A DNA stretch of 64,000 nucleotides from Acanthosoma haemorrhoidale. Its lineage: Eukaryota; Arthropoda; Insecta; Hemiptera; Acanthosomatidae. Both the position numbers and the translations under genes were made by a program. Location of the stretch: assembly GCA_930367205.1 (NCBI GenBank), contig OV884012.1, positions 47,389,239 through 47,453,238 of the forward strand, written 5' to 3'. This document shows, in pieces, positions 46,125 through 58,922 of this stretch. The notes beneath the pieces were generated by a model that saw only the letters and a program-made list of their open reading frames with translations, was not told the origin of the DNA and made no database searches. Every line of letters starts with the position of its first letter. Within the stretch, counting starts at the first letter, position 1.

Positions 46125-49100
46125 TTATCACCGTTGAATGATTGATGAGTGCCTTATCAGTTACCTGTTTATCGAAGAGTCTTTTAGCTAGTAGAACATG
46201 CGTGGATCAGCTGAATCAGCATTTGTAAAGTGAAACGTTTCATCAAAAACTCAACAACCACCTAAGATAATGATATATAAAGCATACCAGAATAAATAAC
46301 TATGTAACTAATATAATATGCCGATAACGTAATTAATTTATATTGACGAAATCGAATACAATAACATGATAAACTTTTATTTTAATTTATGCTATTCTTT
46401 TTTTATCATGACTCAGTTACCAATACTGTTAGTGTTTATGTTTATGTTTATGCTCTCAACAAACTATCGTCTAGCACTGTCTAGTTCTTACTGTACGGGT
46501 GTCTTAGTCTCTAGGTATGAGCCGACACCTGCAGCATCTTTCATCCTGGTACTAGCTGGAAAAATTATCTATAATCTGTCATAATTATCTTCATTTCATT
46601 GATAATACAGGTCTTCGTGCTGAGAAAAAAAACATTTTTTTTAAACTTGGGAACTGCGAAGATGAAAAGTGAGGATTGTGGTAATCCGTTTATGCACTCT
46701 ATTAGATTGAACTTATAGAAAAACTCCAAGAACTGGGTTGTGCAAAATAAAAAAAGAAGAAAGTTCTTACTTTTAATTGAAAAACGTTGGGATTTTCCTA
46801 TAGAGTGAATTAATTTTTCCTCTGTTCCATCGACTCAGGGGTAATCGCTTTAATTAAAGCCAGCTTAATTCAAATCTAACTTCTATGGAATTAGGAGTTG
46901 TTCTTATTTTCAGATGGGAACCGATTGCGGAACAGGAAAAGTTTATTGATATCAACCAGTGATCATTATTTTCCTTTTTTTTTTTACCGTGGGAGTTATC
47001 AACTGTGGAAAGTTATTCCTGAATTTCAATTGTATTTAGGAGCCCCAAAATTTAGACTATTGCCTTTTCGGGTTCTTCCGAATTGTAATAGCAAGAGGTA
47101 TGTTTCTAATGAATTCTGATTCAAAACCAATCCCGGCCATTTTTAATGCCCATCCTTGATTATTCCTGTACTGATTATTTCAAATCGAAGCCGTTAAATG
47201 ATCGAGTTCATTTGTTAATAGGTGAATATATAACCGAAAAAAAACATTAAAATATCAAACGAGGGTTAATTATCCAATGAAGACCTTTGAATATGTATGA
47301 AAACAAAACTGAAATTTTTTTTATTAAAACTGTTTTTTTTTATTATCTAGGGTTTATTAAAGAAAATCTAACCTTTTAGTTATCTTCTGTTAAATGTCTG
47401 CATCTTATTCAATTATATTATGGTTTCAGGTAGTCTACGTCATACCGTGATGAAGAAGTCAGTCAAAACGTTAAATAACAAAATAACAATAACAAAATAA
47501 AAAAATATTTGGTGGTTTTATTTTTTTATAATTTGAAAGGTTAGTTCATAATATCTAGAAAAAAAAGTTAAAAACTAGTAAAATGCTCTTTCTGCGTCAT
47601 TCTATCACCTCAACTATTAGTTACGCTTTAATAGTTGTTTGTACTCTATGTAATCGCTTTTTTGATTTGGGCATGTTTTGAACGATGAAAATGAATTTCC
47701 ATTCATAATTTGGATGTTTTGATATAAAAATTTATAAGTTTACTATATACGGTACTATGTATATTTTCTTATGGAAAGTAGTACATGCAATCAATAAAGC
47801 AATATTTTGAGCAGTGATTAGGTCTTCATATTATAAGGTCTTGTTACTTTTGGGGAGGGTGGGGGTGATAAAGGATCATTAGCCAAAAATGTTTAGAAGA
47901 AATATTTTGGATACGATAAGTTTTGAATATACGCAATATTTTTTTGTTTCTCGAGGACCTATTATCATTTATAGGAATCATTATATGATGAAGCATCATT
48001 TATCTGAATATTCGTGTCCTATAATTTTTAGCAGATATTTCTCGAGCTCTCCAGGGAGTAGAAAGCTAGGCCGGGGCACCTTTCCAAACGAGATTTTACT
48101 TTTGGCAAGCGACCCCCAACCCCTCCCACCCCCAATGATTTTCATATTGTCCCCTTACTGTTCTGCATTTTGATTCTCCTCTCGATAACTTTCTCGAATT
48201 GGTTTCCAAAAGTATCACTGAAAAGTTTCAACACTACATAAAATAGCCCTTTAAAAAATTAAAACCGTTTTAGCTATAAAACACCATTTCGTTAGTGGTG
48301 AAAATAAAAAATATGGCTAAGAAAGTCTCAAACCCAAATGGGGGCATAATTTTCGGGCATTATTTTCGTGTATACGCCGAATATCATTATGCTTACACTA
48401 CAATGACATTCGACCTATGGGAATAGTAGAGCCCCATCACGTCGGGATCATCAATTAACAATTTATGCAATTTTACAGGCATATAATACCAGTCATTTTT
48501 TTTTAAATATATATTTTTTGTTTTGTTTATTAATATTTGTAAGTTATTCAAATTTGTTTTCAACTAACAGTAGCCCTAAGTCTTATTGATAAATTTGAAA
48601 TCAAGTCAACGTTAATTCCATTATTAGAGGCGCCTAAAGATACGTTTTCAAAAAGCCTTCGAGCGGTTTTACCGTCGTTTCTTGAACCAAAATCTACTTT
48701 AGGTATATCGACTATGAGATATTTGTCCTTAAACTCTTTTGGGAAAGAAAGCCTTTTTGTACCACAATAAATGTTGCTATGAAGCACTCAAAACATAGGT
48801 TCATAGCTTTTCCCCCTGAGTAAATTACATTTTAACGTTAAGAGGGCTTCAGAAATGAAAGGTCGTAGTAGGGATTCATTAACATAGATATGAAATCAGA
48901 CGAAAATTCAACTCTTAAGCACATATTACTTGAGTAGTTTCAAGTTTCTAACTAAAAACTATCGCCAAAACTTGAACATCAGGTGCAGTTCCAATAAGGG
49001 TCTTATGGTTCGAATGTCAAAGGGAGCAGCCGACATTCCTTGCATGGTGACAGAATTAAAAGGAGCAGGAACCATTGTGGGGCGATGGCGGATATTGGGA

Positions 49101-49961
49101 GTGGGCCCTTTGTGTGATCCGGGCTGAGTTAATTGGCGGATTCCAAGGGAGCTTTTGCCACGGCCCACACATGTCCCACACACACTTCCTCTGGGAATAC
49201 ACGTGTATTTGCACTGTGTTCACGCACATGTTCCCTGCAGCTTAAACGTAGGTGTTGCTGAAGTTGGAACACTAATATCTGAAATTAGAACCATTCCTTA
49301 TTACGTATTAACAGAGAATAGTGATAATTAAAAATATTACTAATGTAACCATCGGATTATCCACTTCCTGGAATGTTATAGGAACAAACGTTTCGATCAT
49401 GGATGGATACTTACAAAGCATGAACAAATAATAAATCCAATGTGAAACCTCACAAAAAAATAGGGTCGATGTCGCCGTGTTTGGTAGGTAAATATTATAC
49501 TAGTATGGTTGGATTACCTCTTAATATTAATTTAGGTTCACTGAACCGGATTCACTACATGATTAAGTCGCTACTCATTAACCCTTACAGGTCTGAGTGA
49601 ACCACGACCAGGCCCTACCGCAAAGAAAAACTACATTTGTCACAACCCGCGGTCTCTGAAGAAGAAATATACTAATCAATTGGACTCAACTAAACATCTG
49701 GTGATGAACTATTACCAGGAATCAGAAACCCTAAAGATAATCCAATATCTTAAATTTTTAGGGCAGGTCTTAGAATTATTGTATCGAGTAGGACAAAAGT
49801 CAGCAGCCATTTTCGTTTAATTGCTTACTTATTATAATCATTGATTCTGTTATGGCCAACTTATTTTTTTAAATACCGTCCAAAAATATATGCCCCAATC
49901 CCCCGCCCTTCCCGTGGGTAAGTTATTAACTCTTATTAAACGGTATCCACAAATAATCCGT
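46125..49961. other. Mostly AT-rich non-coding DNA
   Basis: No gene is recognised. A GC-richer section at 48990-49190 has no identifiable coding content. G-rich (47850-47870) and C-rich (48110-48135) tracts are about 260 bp apart. A segment near 47430-47470 (GATGAAGAAGTCAGTCAAAACGTT) resembles sequences common in retrotransposon 3' UTRs, but I cannot assign it. Confidence 0.45.
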
Positions 49962-50254
49962 CCTTTCTATTATTATCGAAACTTTATTATGCTAAAATTA
50001 CTATCTGCCTTATAAGGCAATAAGTAATTTTGATAAATGTTCTCATTCATACCATATTTACAATTTTCATTCACTCGCTCATTCATACAGTATTTATCCA
50101 GCCCAGAGACCTCCCAAATCCACATGGTTGTCACCTCCCTCGCATGCGAAAGAGGAAGCGGAGTCTTTGGAAGTCCCACACGCTCTTGCGTCAGCCGCTT
50201 CACCGGATACGAGCTAGTGGGGCTGACGAAGAGCACGAGAGCCCCTTTCTATTA
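49962..50254. repeat. 11-bp target-site duplication of LINE copy 7
   Basis: CCTTTCTATTA is repeated perfectly on both sides of the truncated LINE. Confidence 0.85.
49973..50243 (-). mobile_element. Family A LINE 3' UTR, copy 7, with TSD
   Basis: Antisense family A 3' end only: ATTACTATCTGCCTTATAAG at the left and GGCTGACGAAGAGCACGAGA at the right. The insertion is only 271 bp and contains no ORF. It is exactly bracketed by the 11-bp direct repeat CCTTTCTATTA (49962-49972 and 50244-50254). Confidence 0.9.
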
Positions 50255-50544
50255 ATTACTTAAGATAAGAAGAAGATCAGGCAGGATATGTTATTTGATA
50301 GTTATAACGAACTGATTTATTTTTAAGACTCTTGCCTAACAAATATAAGTATTTGATTTATTTTGGGAAATTTGGAAAAAGTTTGAGTACAATTGTACTT
50401 TCTATTGACTTAAACCGAGGATTCTTTATAAACATTTGTCCTGATAATTGAACTATTGTGAAGTTTAAAGCCCACGTGATAATTGCTTACTCATTACTAA
50501 AATTACCACCACTAATAGAAGGACCATCGAGAGGCCCCTGTAAG

Positions 50545-50790
50545 CTTATTAGCGATTCCAATTACAAGATTGGCCGAGTAGAAGAACGATGTAAGAGTAA
50601 GTAATTGGTGGCTGGAGAATCAGAGCAAATGGATTAGGTCGGGTCGTAGGGCCAACCGCTGGTCCAACATCCCTCACTGTGTGGGACATCCGCAAGCACA
50701 AAGGAATACACGAGGCCCTGTCCTGTCGACAATGCAGCCTTGTGCCCGCGGTGTAGCGCTTATCTGGACCCTGTGGATGTGTTAGCAATT
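50545..50790. other. GC-rich block, function unknown
   Basis: GC-rich relative to its flanks, with no recognised protein. It is reminiscent in composition of the other isolated GC-rich blocks in this window. Confidence 0.3.
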
Positions 50791-50965
50791 AGAACCAGTG
50801 TCCGTACCTCGCTTTTCTGTCTTGTAGCGGCTAGAGCGAAACGTATGCTTTTCAATTTGCATCTCCTTTGAACTGGTCTTTCACCTAGGGAGGGGTAAAC
50901 ATATTCACGTTGATTAAACGGCAATCCATAGTCAGAAGCCTATGGTTCTTGTTAATCAAACGTCG

Positions 50966-50970
<5 letters not shown>

Positions 50971-51031
<61 letters not shown>
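50971..51031. repeat. (TTA)n microsatellite
   Basis: About 20 uninterrupted TTA units preceded by a T run. It directly adjoins a diverged LINE tail on its right, so it probably arose from a retrotransposon 3' tail. Confidence 0.95.
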
Positions 51032-51032
<1 letters not shown>

Positions 51033-51038
51033 ACCTTT

Positions 51039-51105
51039 TTTATTAAATGGAATTACAATCTACCCTTTCTTGGCCATAAGTAATGGATTTCATTCATCCC
51101 ATAAT
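51039..51105 (-). mobile_element. Diverged family A-like LINE tail
   Basis: GGAATTACAATCTACC followed by GGCCATAAGTAATGG resembles the antisense family A 3' terminus (AATTACAATCTGCC..AGGCAATAAGTAAT). It is more diverged than other copies and short. Confidence 0.5.
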
Positions 51106-51149
51106 GACTAACTCATTATAATATTTAGAAATTTAATTTCATCTTAACT

Positions 51150-51431
51150 GTATATTGCTTTCTATAAAACTGTACCGTTCAAAAACTCTCTCATTCCCCG
51201 AGCCCCAAACAAACCTATGGAACTCCCATCCAATTTCCATTCTTGATACTCCTCAGTTTCTACTTTCAAAGCCTATCTCTTTCATTACCTTTGGTAAATA
51301 CTACTCAGTAAGTTTTATATATGTTCTTCCCCCTGTAGAATTTATTTGTATTATTTTAAATACTAGAAGAATACGTTTTATAATTTTCCACATCCTATAT
51401 AAGTTTAAGAGCTATGGGAAAAAAAAAAAAT
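51150..51431 (+). mobile_element. Degenerate LINE C-terminal and 3' UTR fragment
   Basis: A frame near 51155-51290 contains RSKTLSFPEPQTNLWNSHP, which resembles the WNSLP motif near the C-terminus of many LINE reverse transcriptases. An A run after GAGCTATGGG closes it (about 51419-51431), as in families B and C. The family is uncertain. Confidence 0.4.
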
Positions 51432-51473
51432 TATAATTTTTTCAAAGCCAATACTTAATTGTACCCTTCAAAT

Positions 51474-51568
51474 GGGACTCCCCTTAGTGAAAGGCACCCA
51501 TCATCCCAAATAATTTCCTTTATTTTTCCTACATCCTATATTTCCAGTTGAGAGCTAAGAAAAAAAAA
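51474..51568 (+). mobile_element. Family C LINE 3' UTR fragment
   Basis: ACCCATCATCCCAAATAATT, then TTCCTTTATTTTTCC and GAGAGCTAAGAAAAA correspond in order to the 3' end of the element at 14470-14554. It is a 5'-truncated copy ending in poly(A). Confidence 0.65.
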
Positions 51569-51595
51569 AAAAAATTATAATTTTTTCAATCATTT

Positions 51596-51650
51596 CAATT
51601 TATATATGATTATCTGTAAATTTGAAGGGGCTGTGAAAGGGGAAAAATCA
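51596..51650 (+). mobile_element. Family B LINE tail fragment
   Basis: GATTATCTGTAAATTTGAAG followed by GGGCTGTGAAAGGGGAAAAA matches the last 50 bp of the family B 3' UTR (56765-56808), with the poly(A) degraded. Confidence 0.55.
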
Positions 51651-51710
51651 TTATAATTATTCTAAGGGCACTTAACCCCACAGTACATTTTTTTTTTCAT
51701 TTCAAACAAT

Positions 51711-52020
51711 TCTTTAGTATGAAGTAGAGTGATGTTAAATGACTTATTGATAAATTAATTTCGTGAAACAATTCGTACGGAATCGCCGATGGAGAGACTC
51801 ATATATAGTATTTTGAATACAACAACAATCTTTATTGTGCAATAATTACAATCTGCCTTTTATAAGGCAATAATAATACAGATAAATGATCTCATTCATA
51901 CCATATTTACAGTCATCATTCACTCGCTCATTCATACAATAGGACATGATTGGAGAAACTGGCCATTGCCAGGACTCCCACTGTCACGCGATTATAGCAG
52001 GTCACGAGGCCAATGCCGTA
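51711..52020 (-). mobile_element. Family A LINE copy 8 carrying transduced 3' flank
   Basis: The reverse complement of 51717-52018 matches 44114-44416 almost base for base. It includes the same UTR deletion junction (CAATCATGTC/CTATTGTATG), the LINE tail, the source's target-site duplication (with one or two changes) and 85 bp of its downstream flank. It has its own imperfect 11-bp duplication: TTTCAAACAAT (51700-51710) and TCTCAAACAAT (52021-52031). This marks it as a separate retrotransposition, not a segmental duplication. Confidence 0.85.
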
Positions 52021-52031
52021 TCTCAAACAAT

Positions 52032-54654
52032 AACTAAATTTAATTTTAACAATATATATCAACGAAATGAAGTAGAACGCGACATTGCAATGTCGAGAAC
52101 ACTCACATTAGTGATTGTGAAAAACAGAAAGAGTTTCTTGTTGAAAAATAATTTATTTGTGTTTCTTAATAAGACTAGCAAAAAAAAAATTGTGAATGGC
52201 AAAAACTTAATATTAGAACATATTTGAATCATCTACAGTGTATTTAATTTCTAATCACCCAATTCCTAATGTTCTATCTTATTTATGGGTTAGTATTTGT
52301 TCTTAAGTAATAAGTACATTTTATAAATAAAACTTCTTATCTCTCCACAAAGTTTGGCTATACAGTTTGGCAAAGTATCCCTTACCAATGGGACAAGTAT
52401 AGTTCTGGAAAATCTTATGGAGTAAACCCTATTGTTTTGCCGGTTTTATCTGCTGTTGTTGGATTACCATTGGGTTTCCACACTAAGCTCGGTATATGAA
52501 TAAAGTTAGCAACAAAAGAATAATGCTTTGTCATAATATCGATCACCCGTCCCTCTCCCACTTCCGGTATAGGGAGATAACAAAAAAAAAAAAAAGACAG
52601 GCTGTAAAAAAGAAGACGGACGAAGGAAACCGCAAAAGTTGTCGAAGAGAAAAGTTGGCCTTAGGTGCCGTTGTTGGTCGGGGGATGAAAAAGATTGCCC
52701 CCCGTGGTGTTTGTCCTACACACAGGTCCGTGTTGTCGTCTGCCTGTTTGTCAGGACTGCCCTGTCTCAGCTGATGGCAATAGCTTAGCCCAGAGGGTAG
52801 ATAATTTATATTTTTGCAGCATCTTGATGTTCAAAATCCTAAAAAAGTAAGCACACATTGCCAATGCATTTTAATAATATGTTGTTTACACGGTTTAGCG
52901 TGGTCCTCCATACTTTATTGTTCACTACTACCGGAATATTTCACTTATAACGTTATTAACTTATACTTATTGTGTTGACCCCTCCAAATTAACTCTGTGG
53001 TCTTGGTGAAATACCCACTGAGAGTATAAATTAATAAGGTATGTTAGAGAACTGCTTTTGATTGTGTTTGTTAGTAAAAATAATTCAATAAAACTTAAAT
53101 AATTCGTAAATAAAAAATGATCCGTAAATCTGTGCCTACAGGTGTATTGTTATCTCCTGTTAAAGGTAACTACAAATTTAGGTAACAATTACTCGCAAAA
53201 CCACCAATTGCTGAACGATTATTGAAACGATTTCTCAGTGCCTACTGTGTGACATTTTTGTCCAATTGCTGTCATTTTTGAATTTATTTTTTATTTCAAT
53301 TTAAAAATGTTAGCAATTCATAAACATATTTTGTCCTCTTACCTATGGTAGGAAGTGTACTTCTCAACAGGTTTCTAATCTTTTTTGGGTAGAATGGGAA
53401 ATGCTGACCCTTGGCCCCGCTACAAAAATATAATCTGGCGAGAATTGAATTAAAATGATTGTGGAGGACTATTGTGTTCTAGTGTAAAAATTAAACGATT
53501 GGCGTTTCAGAATAATTAATTTAATTATATTGTTAACACAACACACGGTAAATACTTTTTGTTGTCTGATCGTTGCGGTTTTTTCTACTCTAAGAGTAGA
53601 AGTAGGGAGGTCAGTTTAAGACCAGACCTATTGTTCATAACGGTACGTATATACAATGATAATACTTTGTGTGTGACAAGTGATACAAATATTCGAAAGT
53701 TATTCCATTATTATTATTCCACTTAATGGTTGAACTATTATCATTTTAGAAACTCAATTAATAATAAAACCAACAATTACAGATATTACTGGTTACCATT
53801 ATTAAATTGTTTGCTGTTATTATTTCTTTGATTACTTCTGTTTTGTTTAATTGATTTTATTTTATGTTTTGAGTTTGCTTCATTTATTTATTTTATTTTT
53901 ATTTTCTGTTTCTTCAGGTATCGCCAGAGATGGGGGCGGAATAGAAGACACGACGATTTCTGTGATACTACATATTTTGACTGTAAATTTTTAATTAATT
54001 TAAAAGATTGAACATTTCCTATTTAAGCTTTGTTACATGGCATGTTCTAGTCAAATTTTATATGTTTATATATTATTTAATTTATGTAAATACAATATTA
54101 TGTATATATGTGTATAATGAAAATTATATTAAATTTTATTGATATTGTTTTTTTATTTTATTGTTTATAATTGTGAAACTCCTATAAATTTTAAATTGTT
54201 TATGATTAAAATTAAGCAAGAATTATACCGTGTTGCAATATAACGTCACCCAGGAATGAAAATCTCCTAACTTACAACTTCTATATTTTATAGAAGGCAT
54301 AAAATGAAAATTTTCACTCGGTCCTGACACATTGGTTTCCAAACTACTGTTTTACGGTAAGAAATTATGAAATATGGTTAATGGATAAGGATTTATGCTA
54401 TTTTAATTGTAAAACATCTGACTTTAATCAAAGTTGATGATAAGGAGTGGTAATTATAGGATGATTATATTAATTATATTATGTCATCAGAAAGGAGATT
54501 GTAAATAAATTTATTCTTTGACATTAGAAAACATCAAATAATAAAATAATAATAAAAAAAAAACTTGCTTACTCATTGTATATTTGTTGATTCTCATCGA
54601 ATGCAATTGGGTGAGAAAATACCATTTATTTTAATAAATCGTTACTACGTTTGA
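52032..54654. other. AT-rich non-coding DNA
   Basis: No gene is recognised. Open frames near 52496-52774 lack identifiable domains. Confidence 0.5.
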
Positions 54655-54788
54655 CTATAACAAAACCTGTATATAATGTAGTGATGCTACAGGAAATACA
54701 AAATAATTTGTAAATAGATTCGCCAGAGGATCTATAATTATGTGTAATTGTCTGTGAATTTGAAGGAGCTATGAAGGAAAAAAAACTA
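54655..54788 (+). mobile_element. Family B LINE 3' UTR, truncated copy
   Basis: AACAAAACCTGTATATAATG, GTAGTGATGCTACAGGAAAT, then TAGATTCGCCAGAGGATCT and a final GGAGCTATGAAGGAAAAAAA match 56680-56808 over about 130 bp. It ends in poly(A). Confidence 0.85.
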
Positions 54789-56077
54789 GGCATTTATTGA
54801 AAATTCCGAAAATACTTTTTATTTCACGCAATTACCACTAATGTAAAGGGAGCAAGGTGAGTGGTACCAATAACTAGCACATGAGGTAATACTCCCTTGC
54901 ATCAAGAATTATAAATTCATAATCAACCTACATTCAATCAATTAAGGCAAATTATAAAAAGATTTAAACCATTATATAATAAAATCCTGCTGTTAGAACA
55001 AAGACAAATCATATAGGGCAGATGTTGCAGTTACGACATTTCAGCTTTTAGATTAAACTCAGGTTGAGCTATATTGATTGAGGCAGGATAAAAGCGTAAT
55101 TACAATAACCTTGTTTTAAACATAAATTACATGGGTAATTTCGACTATTTAATCTTATCATCATCAAACAAGGAAATCTGAGTTAAGTTATAGAACAAAT
55201 AACAATTGAACTAGTATAGAAAAATATTTTTTGTATCATGAGGGTGCTATCAGAGTTCTTTGGATTCCATCGGAAAATTGGCTTTTAATTTATTTATTGA
55301 AACACCCTTGAACAAACCAACCCCTGTGGTATGGAGCGCTCGGGTTCCCTCTTTTTGAGGAAAACAGTAACTAATTATATGTGTATTATATGTTAGAAAT
55401 GTACAAAAAGCATTAATATTTTTTTCGTTCATGTACCACCCTATGTACGTAAATAATAAGTGATGTATGTAAGGGTGCATTATGAAACTGTAAGTATCTT
55501 GTTCTAAATTGTAGGTCTGAATAAGCGAAACGTGGACTGAGGATGTTATTTCGGTGAAAAAGGTTCATTGGGAGGAACTCTAAGCATTTGTTCTAACATT
55601 TATGTACACATATATTCCAATGTTCCTTTTTATTAACTTAATTTAAAGTAACTGAGCCATTTCAACCTTCGTACAAAATTTATTAATATACATCTAATCT
55701 ATCGATTAGTTAAAACCGGGACCAAACACTACGCAGACTTTCATAACTATACATTCACTATATTATACACTAACATTTAATAACGCTCTCGTATAAAAAA
55801 AAAAGAAAACAAAAACAAACATTATTTACATACACAGCCATCCACAAATATTCAGCAGACCACGCAGCGCAGCCGCTTCATCATCTCCAGTACCTCCCTC
55901 TCTCCCCCACTCCATCTTGCTTACCATCAGTGCTCCTGTTAGCAGCCTTCTGAAGCTCCATCCAACAAATCATCCAGTGGGTAATCCTCTGATACATCTC
56001 CATATGTATATGCATACCTACTCGTTTGAGTAATACTACTCTGAAGAATAATAGTAGTTAATTATTTAAATTGCAAT
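54789..56077. other. Non-coding DNA
   Basis: No gene is recognised. A C-rich, GC-richer stretch at about 55850-55990 lies just before the family B LINE and has no identified coding content. Confidence 0.45.
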
Positions 56078-56808
56078 TTCAATGCACTATTTGGGTATAA
56101 AAATGGATAGGCATCTCTATTTCTCTACTCATTTTAGTAATAAAATAGAAAAAGTACGACAAAGGTCTTACCGGCTATCGCACTTGCTAACTTCACCTAA
56201 CCTGTCGCTTCGTCTCAAATTGATGATATATAAATGTGTCCTCCGGCCAGCTCTGTTGTACGGTGCCCCGCTATTTACCCACTTGACTGACAATACAGCC
56301 AAATGTCTCCAACACTTCCAGAATGGAATCATGCGAAAAGTGGTCCGACATACCTCTTTCGAGAGGTTGAAGAACGCTGATCTGCACCCGTTGCTTGGTG
56401 TGTCGTCGGTGGGTGAGTTCATTCGCCGGAGACACATTAAGTTTTTTGACTCGTTGCAGCACCTGACAAACCCAGTGTTTAACACTATGACCCGACCACC
56501 CCTCCCGCATCGATGGCAACAGACTGTCGGGGAAAAATTAGGATAAGAATTAGTATGTAAGTTAGTTTTAAGGTTGATCAAAAAGGTGAGCCCCATCACC
56601 TTTATTAGTCAGTTTAGTCAAGTCACGTATAATTTATATCATTATGCTTGTTTATTCGATTATATAATTTCTATAAAATAACAAAACCTGTGTATAATGT
56701 AGTGATGCTACAGGAAATACAAAATAAATTGTAAATAGATTCACCTGAGGATCTATAATTCTATATAATTATCTGGAAATTTAAAGGGGCTATGGAGAAA
56801 AAAAAAAA
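56078..56808 (+). mobile_element. Jockey-like LINE 3' part, family B
   Basis: An uninterrupted 154-codon frame (56082-56546) encodes the C-terminal part of a LINE ORF: HYLGIKMDRHLYFSTHFSNK, LRPALLYGAPLF, QNGIMRKVVRHT, EFIRRRHIKFFDSLQHL and RPPLPHRW. Each motif matches family C at 13790-14220 in order. A 3' UTR of about 250 bp and a poly(A) run follow. The catalytic domain is absent (5' truncation). The intact frame suggests a relatively young insertion. Confidence 0.85.
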
Positions 56809-58922
56809 TTGCAATTAAACATGAAAGATGACTAGATCCATCTTTTAGGATATCGGCATATGTATATGAAATGAACATGTTAGCTCATCACATTTATAAA
56901 TGTATATACTCTGCACTTTAATGTCATAAAGAAATGCGATGAAATTGTAAATATTTTTTTACATACCTGCCCATGCGGTAGCGTACCTATGGAGGGGGCG
57001 ATAGGGTTGGTACATACATATGTTGGGGCACCATTTTTTATATTTTTGTCTATATTGTATAAAAATGAATAATACACCAACATTGTAGTCAATATAATCA
57101 ATGACTATAATAAGTAACAATTTCATGCCCACATTTTTACGCTTAATCAGTGAAAAAAGCAAACATGTGGTCCGTAAATTTGGAATTGAAGATGGCCACA
57201 TCAAGATACTACGCCTGGCAATAAACTTGAGATCTAGCGATACTTACCATAGAGAAACTACTAAAATATTATATAAATTTTTACTATGTAATTGAAAACT
57301 TTCCTAATGAAAAAACAAATATATAAACACGCTTTGGTCATTGTGTGTAGAATCTGTATACAAAAAAGAAATAAACACTTGTATTAACGTATTTATATTA
57401 GATAAATTTTAATAACCACTCGTGATCTCGATTGACTCAGAAAAGGTGGCAAATTGGGGACCACCCTAGATAGAAAACATGTAGTTACACCACTGCTCTC
57501 ACGGCTTACTATAAACTCACTGTTTGATAACTAAATCGTGTTATTTCTGGCTGGTTGGTACATCGGTTCCGAGGATAATGATGCTAAACAAGAAAGAAGA
57601 AGTGGAGCGAGAAGGATGGTAGATTCGTGGAGCTGGAGGTGTGGGTCTGTGGGGCAGCTATTATAGCCCGGACCCACAAATCAGGGGCTAACGAAGCCTT
57701 GGCCCCCAGCCCTTGACGGTTTTTTGTCAAGGTGTGAGCAGCACGTTTTCCGAACAGTCAATAGTGCTATTGTGTCATCCCTCTTCCACGCTCCTTTCCT
57801 CTCTCTGCTCCTAGCGCCCATCACCATTCACCTATTCGTACTTTTTGGAACCTAAGCTGGCGAAGTAATAAGAAAGGAAATAAGAAATACAATGTATAAT
57901 ACACAATTAAATTAAAGAGGAAAAATTAGTAATAAAATTAAACACCATGTGAAGATTGGTAAATACTTATACTTGTTATTCAGTGATGATCCATGTTTCA
58001 GCCTAACAGTTCTTCATTTTAATGGGGGCTCATTGTTAGCCGTGAGTTGAAGGTTTTATTAGGAGAACGGCTTGGGTTGATGATGACCTGTTGTTTGGTT
58101 TTCATCATGTTTTTTCAAGAACAATGTTTCGACATACAACGTTCTTGTTATCAAGAAAAGAGCGGAGGTATCAAACATGACTGGTAAGAATCAGTGACAA
58201 TACTTCATTTTAGTTCTAAAATCATCTATTTCAATGAAAATTGTCACTTAACCCGGTTAATACCTATATAGCTAAAACAATGGAAATCGGGTTTATTTAG
58301 CAAATATATTTATTGTAGGGCCCCAAAAGTTTATTTATTGTAACAGATTAGCTTATAACGCTTATTATTAAAACGCCAGTATGCCATGTCGGAATTTAGT
58401 GGAAGAATATGTGCTAGATCAAAATTTAACATCGGAGTGTAACGCATACGTAAAGACAACGTATGTGGTTAATTTCAATAGACTACTATCAACCTATTTG
58501 TGTAATGCAGATTTATCTTCAATTATGACATTTATACCTATTATATATACTAGCTGGAATTTCAGACAGTTGTGGTTTTATCTGAGTGTCATTAGGGAAT
58601 TAAAAACAAATTTCACTAATTGTGATTCATTCAATGGTAGGTACTATAGAAGTGACGCTTTAATTTCATTAGGTTTGAATAACACAGTTAATTGTGGTTC
58701 TCAATGAGTGACTATAAAACTTCTTATTTTTATTTTAGCAATTACAAAACCGTCATAATTAATACAAAATCGTCATCCTCTACTTAATTGACTTTCTTAA
58801 AAAAAAAACATACAAATAATGAAAGAAGGGAAATATATTTTCATTAAAATACATTCGTTTCAAATATTGTCCCTTAAAAAGCTTCTTCTGACTTATTTGT
58901 TCTTGAAAAAAAAAAAAAAAAA
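56809..58922. other. Non-coding DNA with an LTR-end-like motif
   Basis: Near 57445 GGTGGCAAATTGGGGACCAC repeats the LTR/primer-site-like motif seen at 6782, again preceded by an AATAAA about 60-70 bp upstream. A 108-codon open frame at 58381-58707 begins with ATG, but I cannot relate it to any family. Nothing else is supported. Confidence 0.4.

Noticed and set aside
56168..56599. 143-codon frame on the minus strand
   Set aside because: Antisense shadow of the family B LINE ORF.
58381..58707. 108-codon ATG-initiated frame on the plus strand
   Set aside because: Cysteine- and tyrosine-containing translation with no family resemblance. The AT-rich composition is not distinct from the surrounding non-coding DNA.
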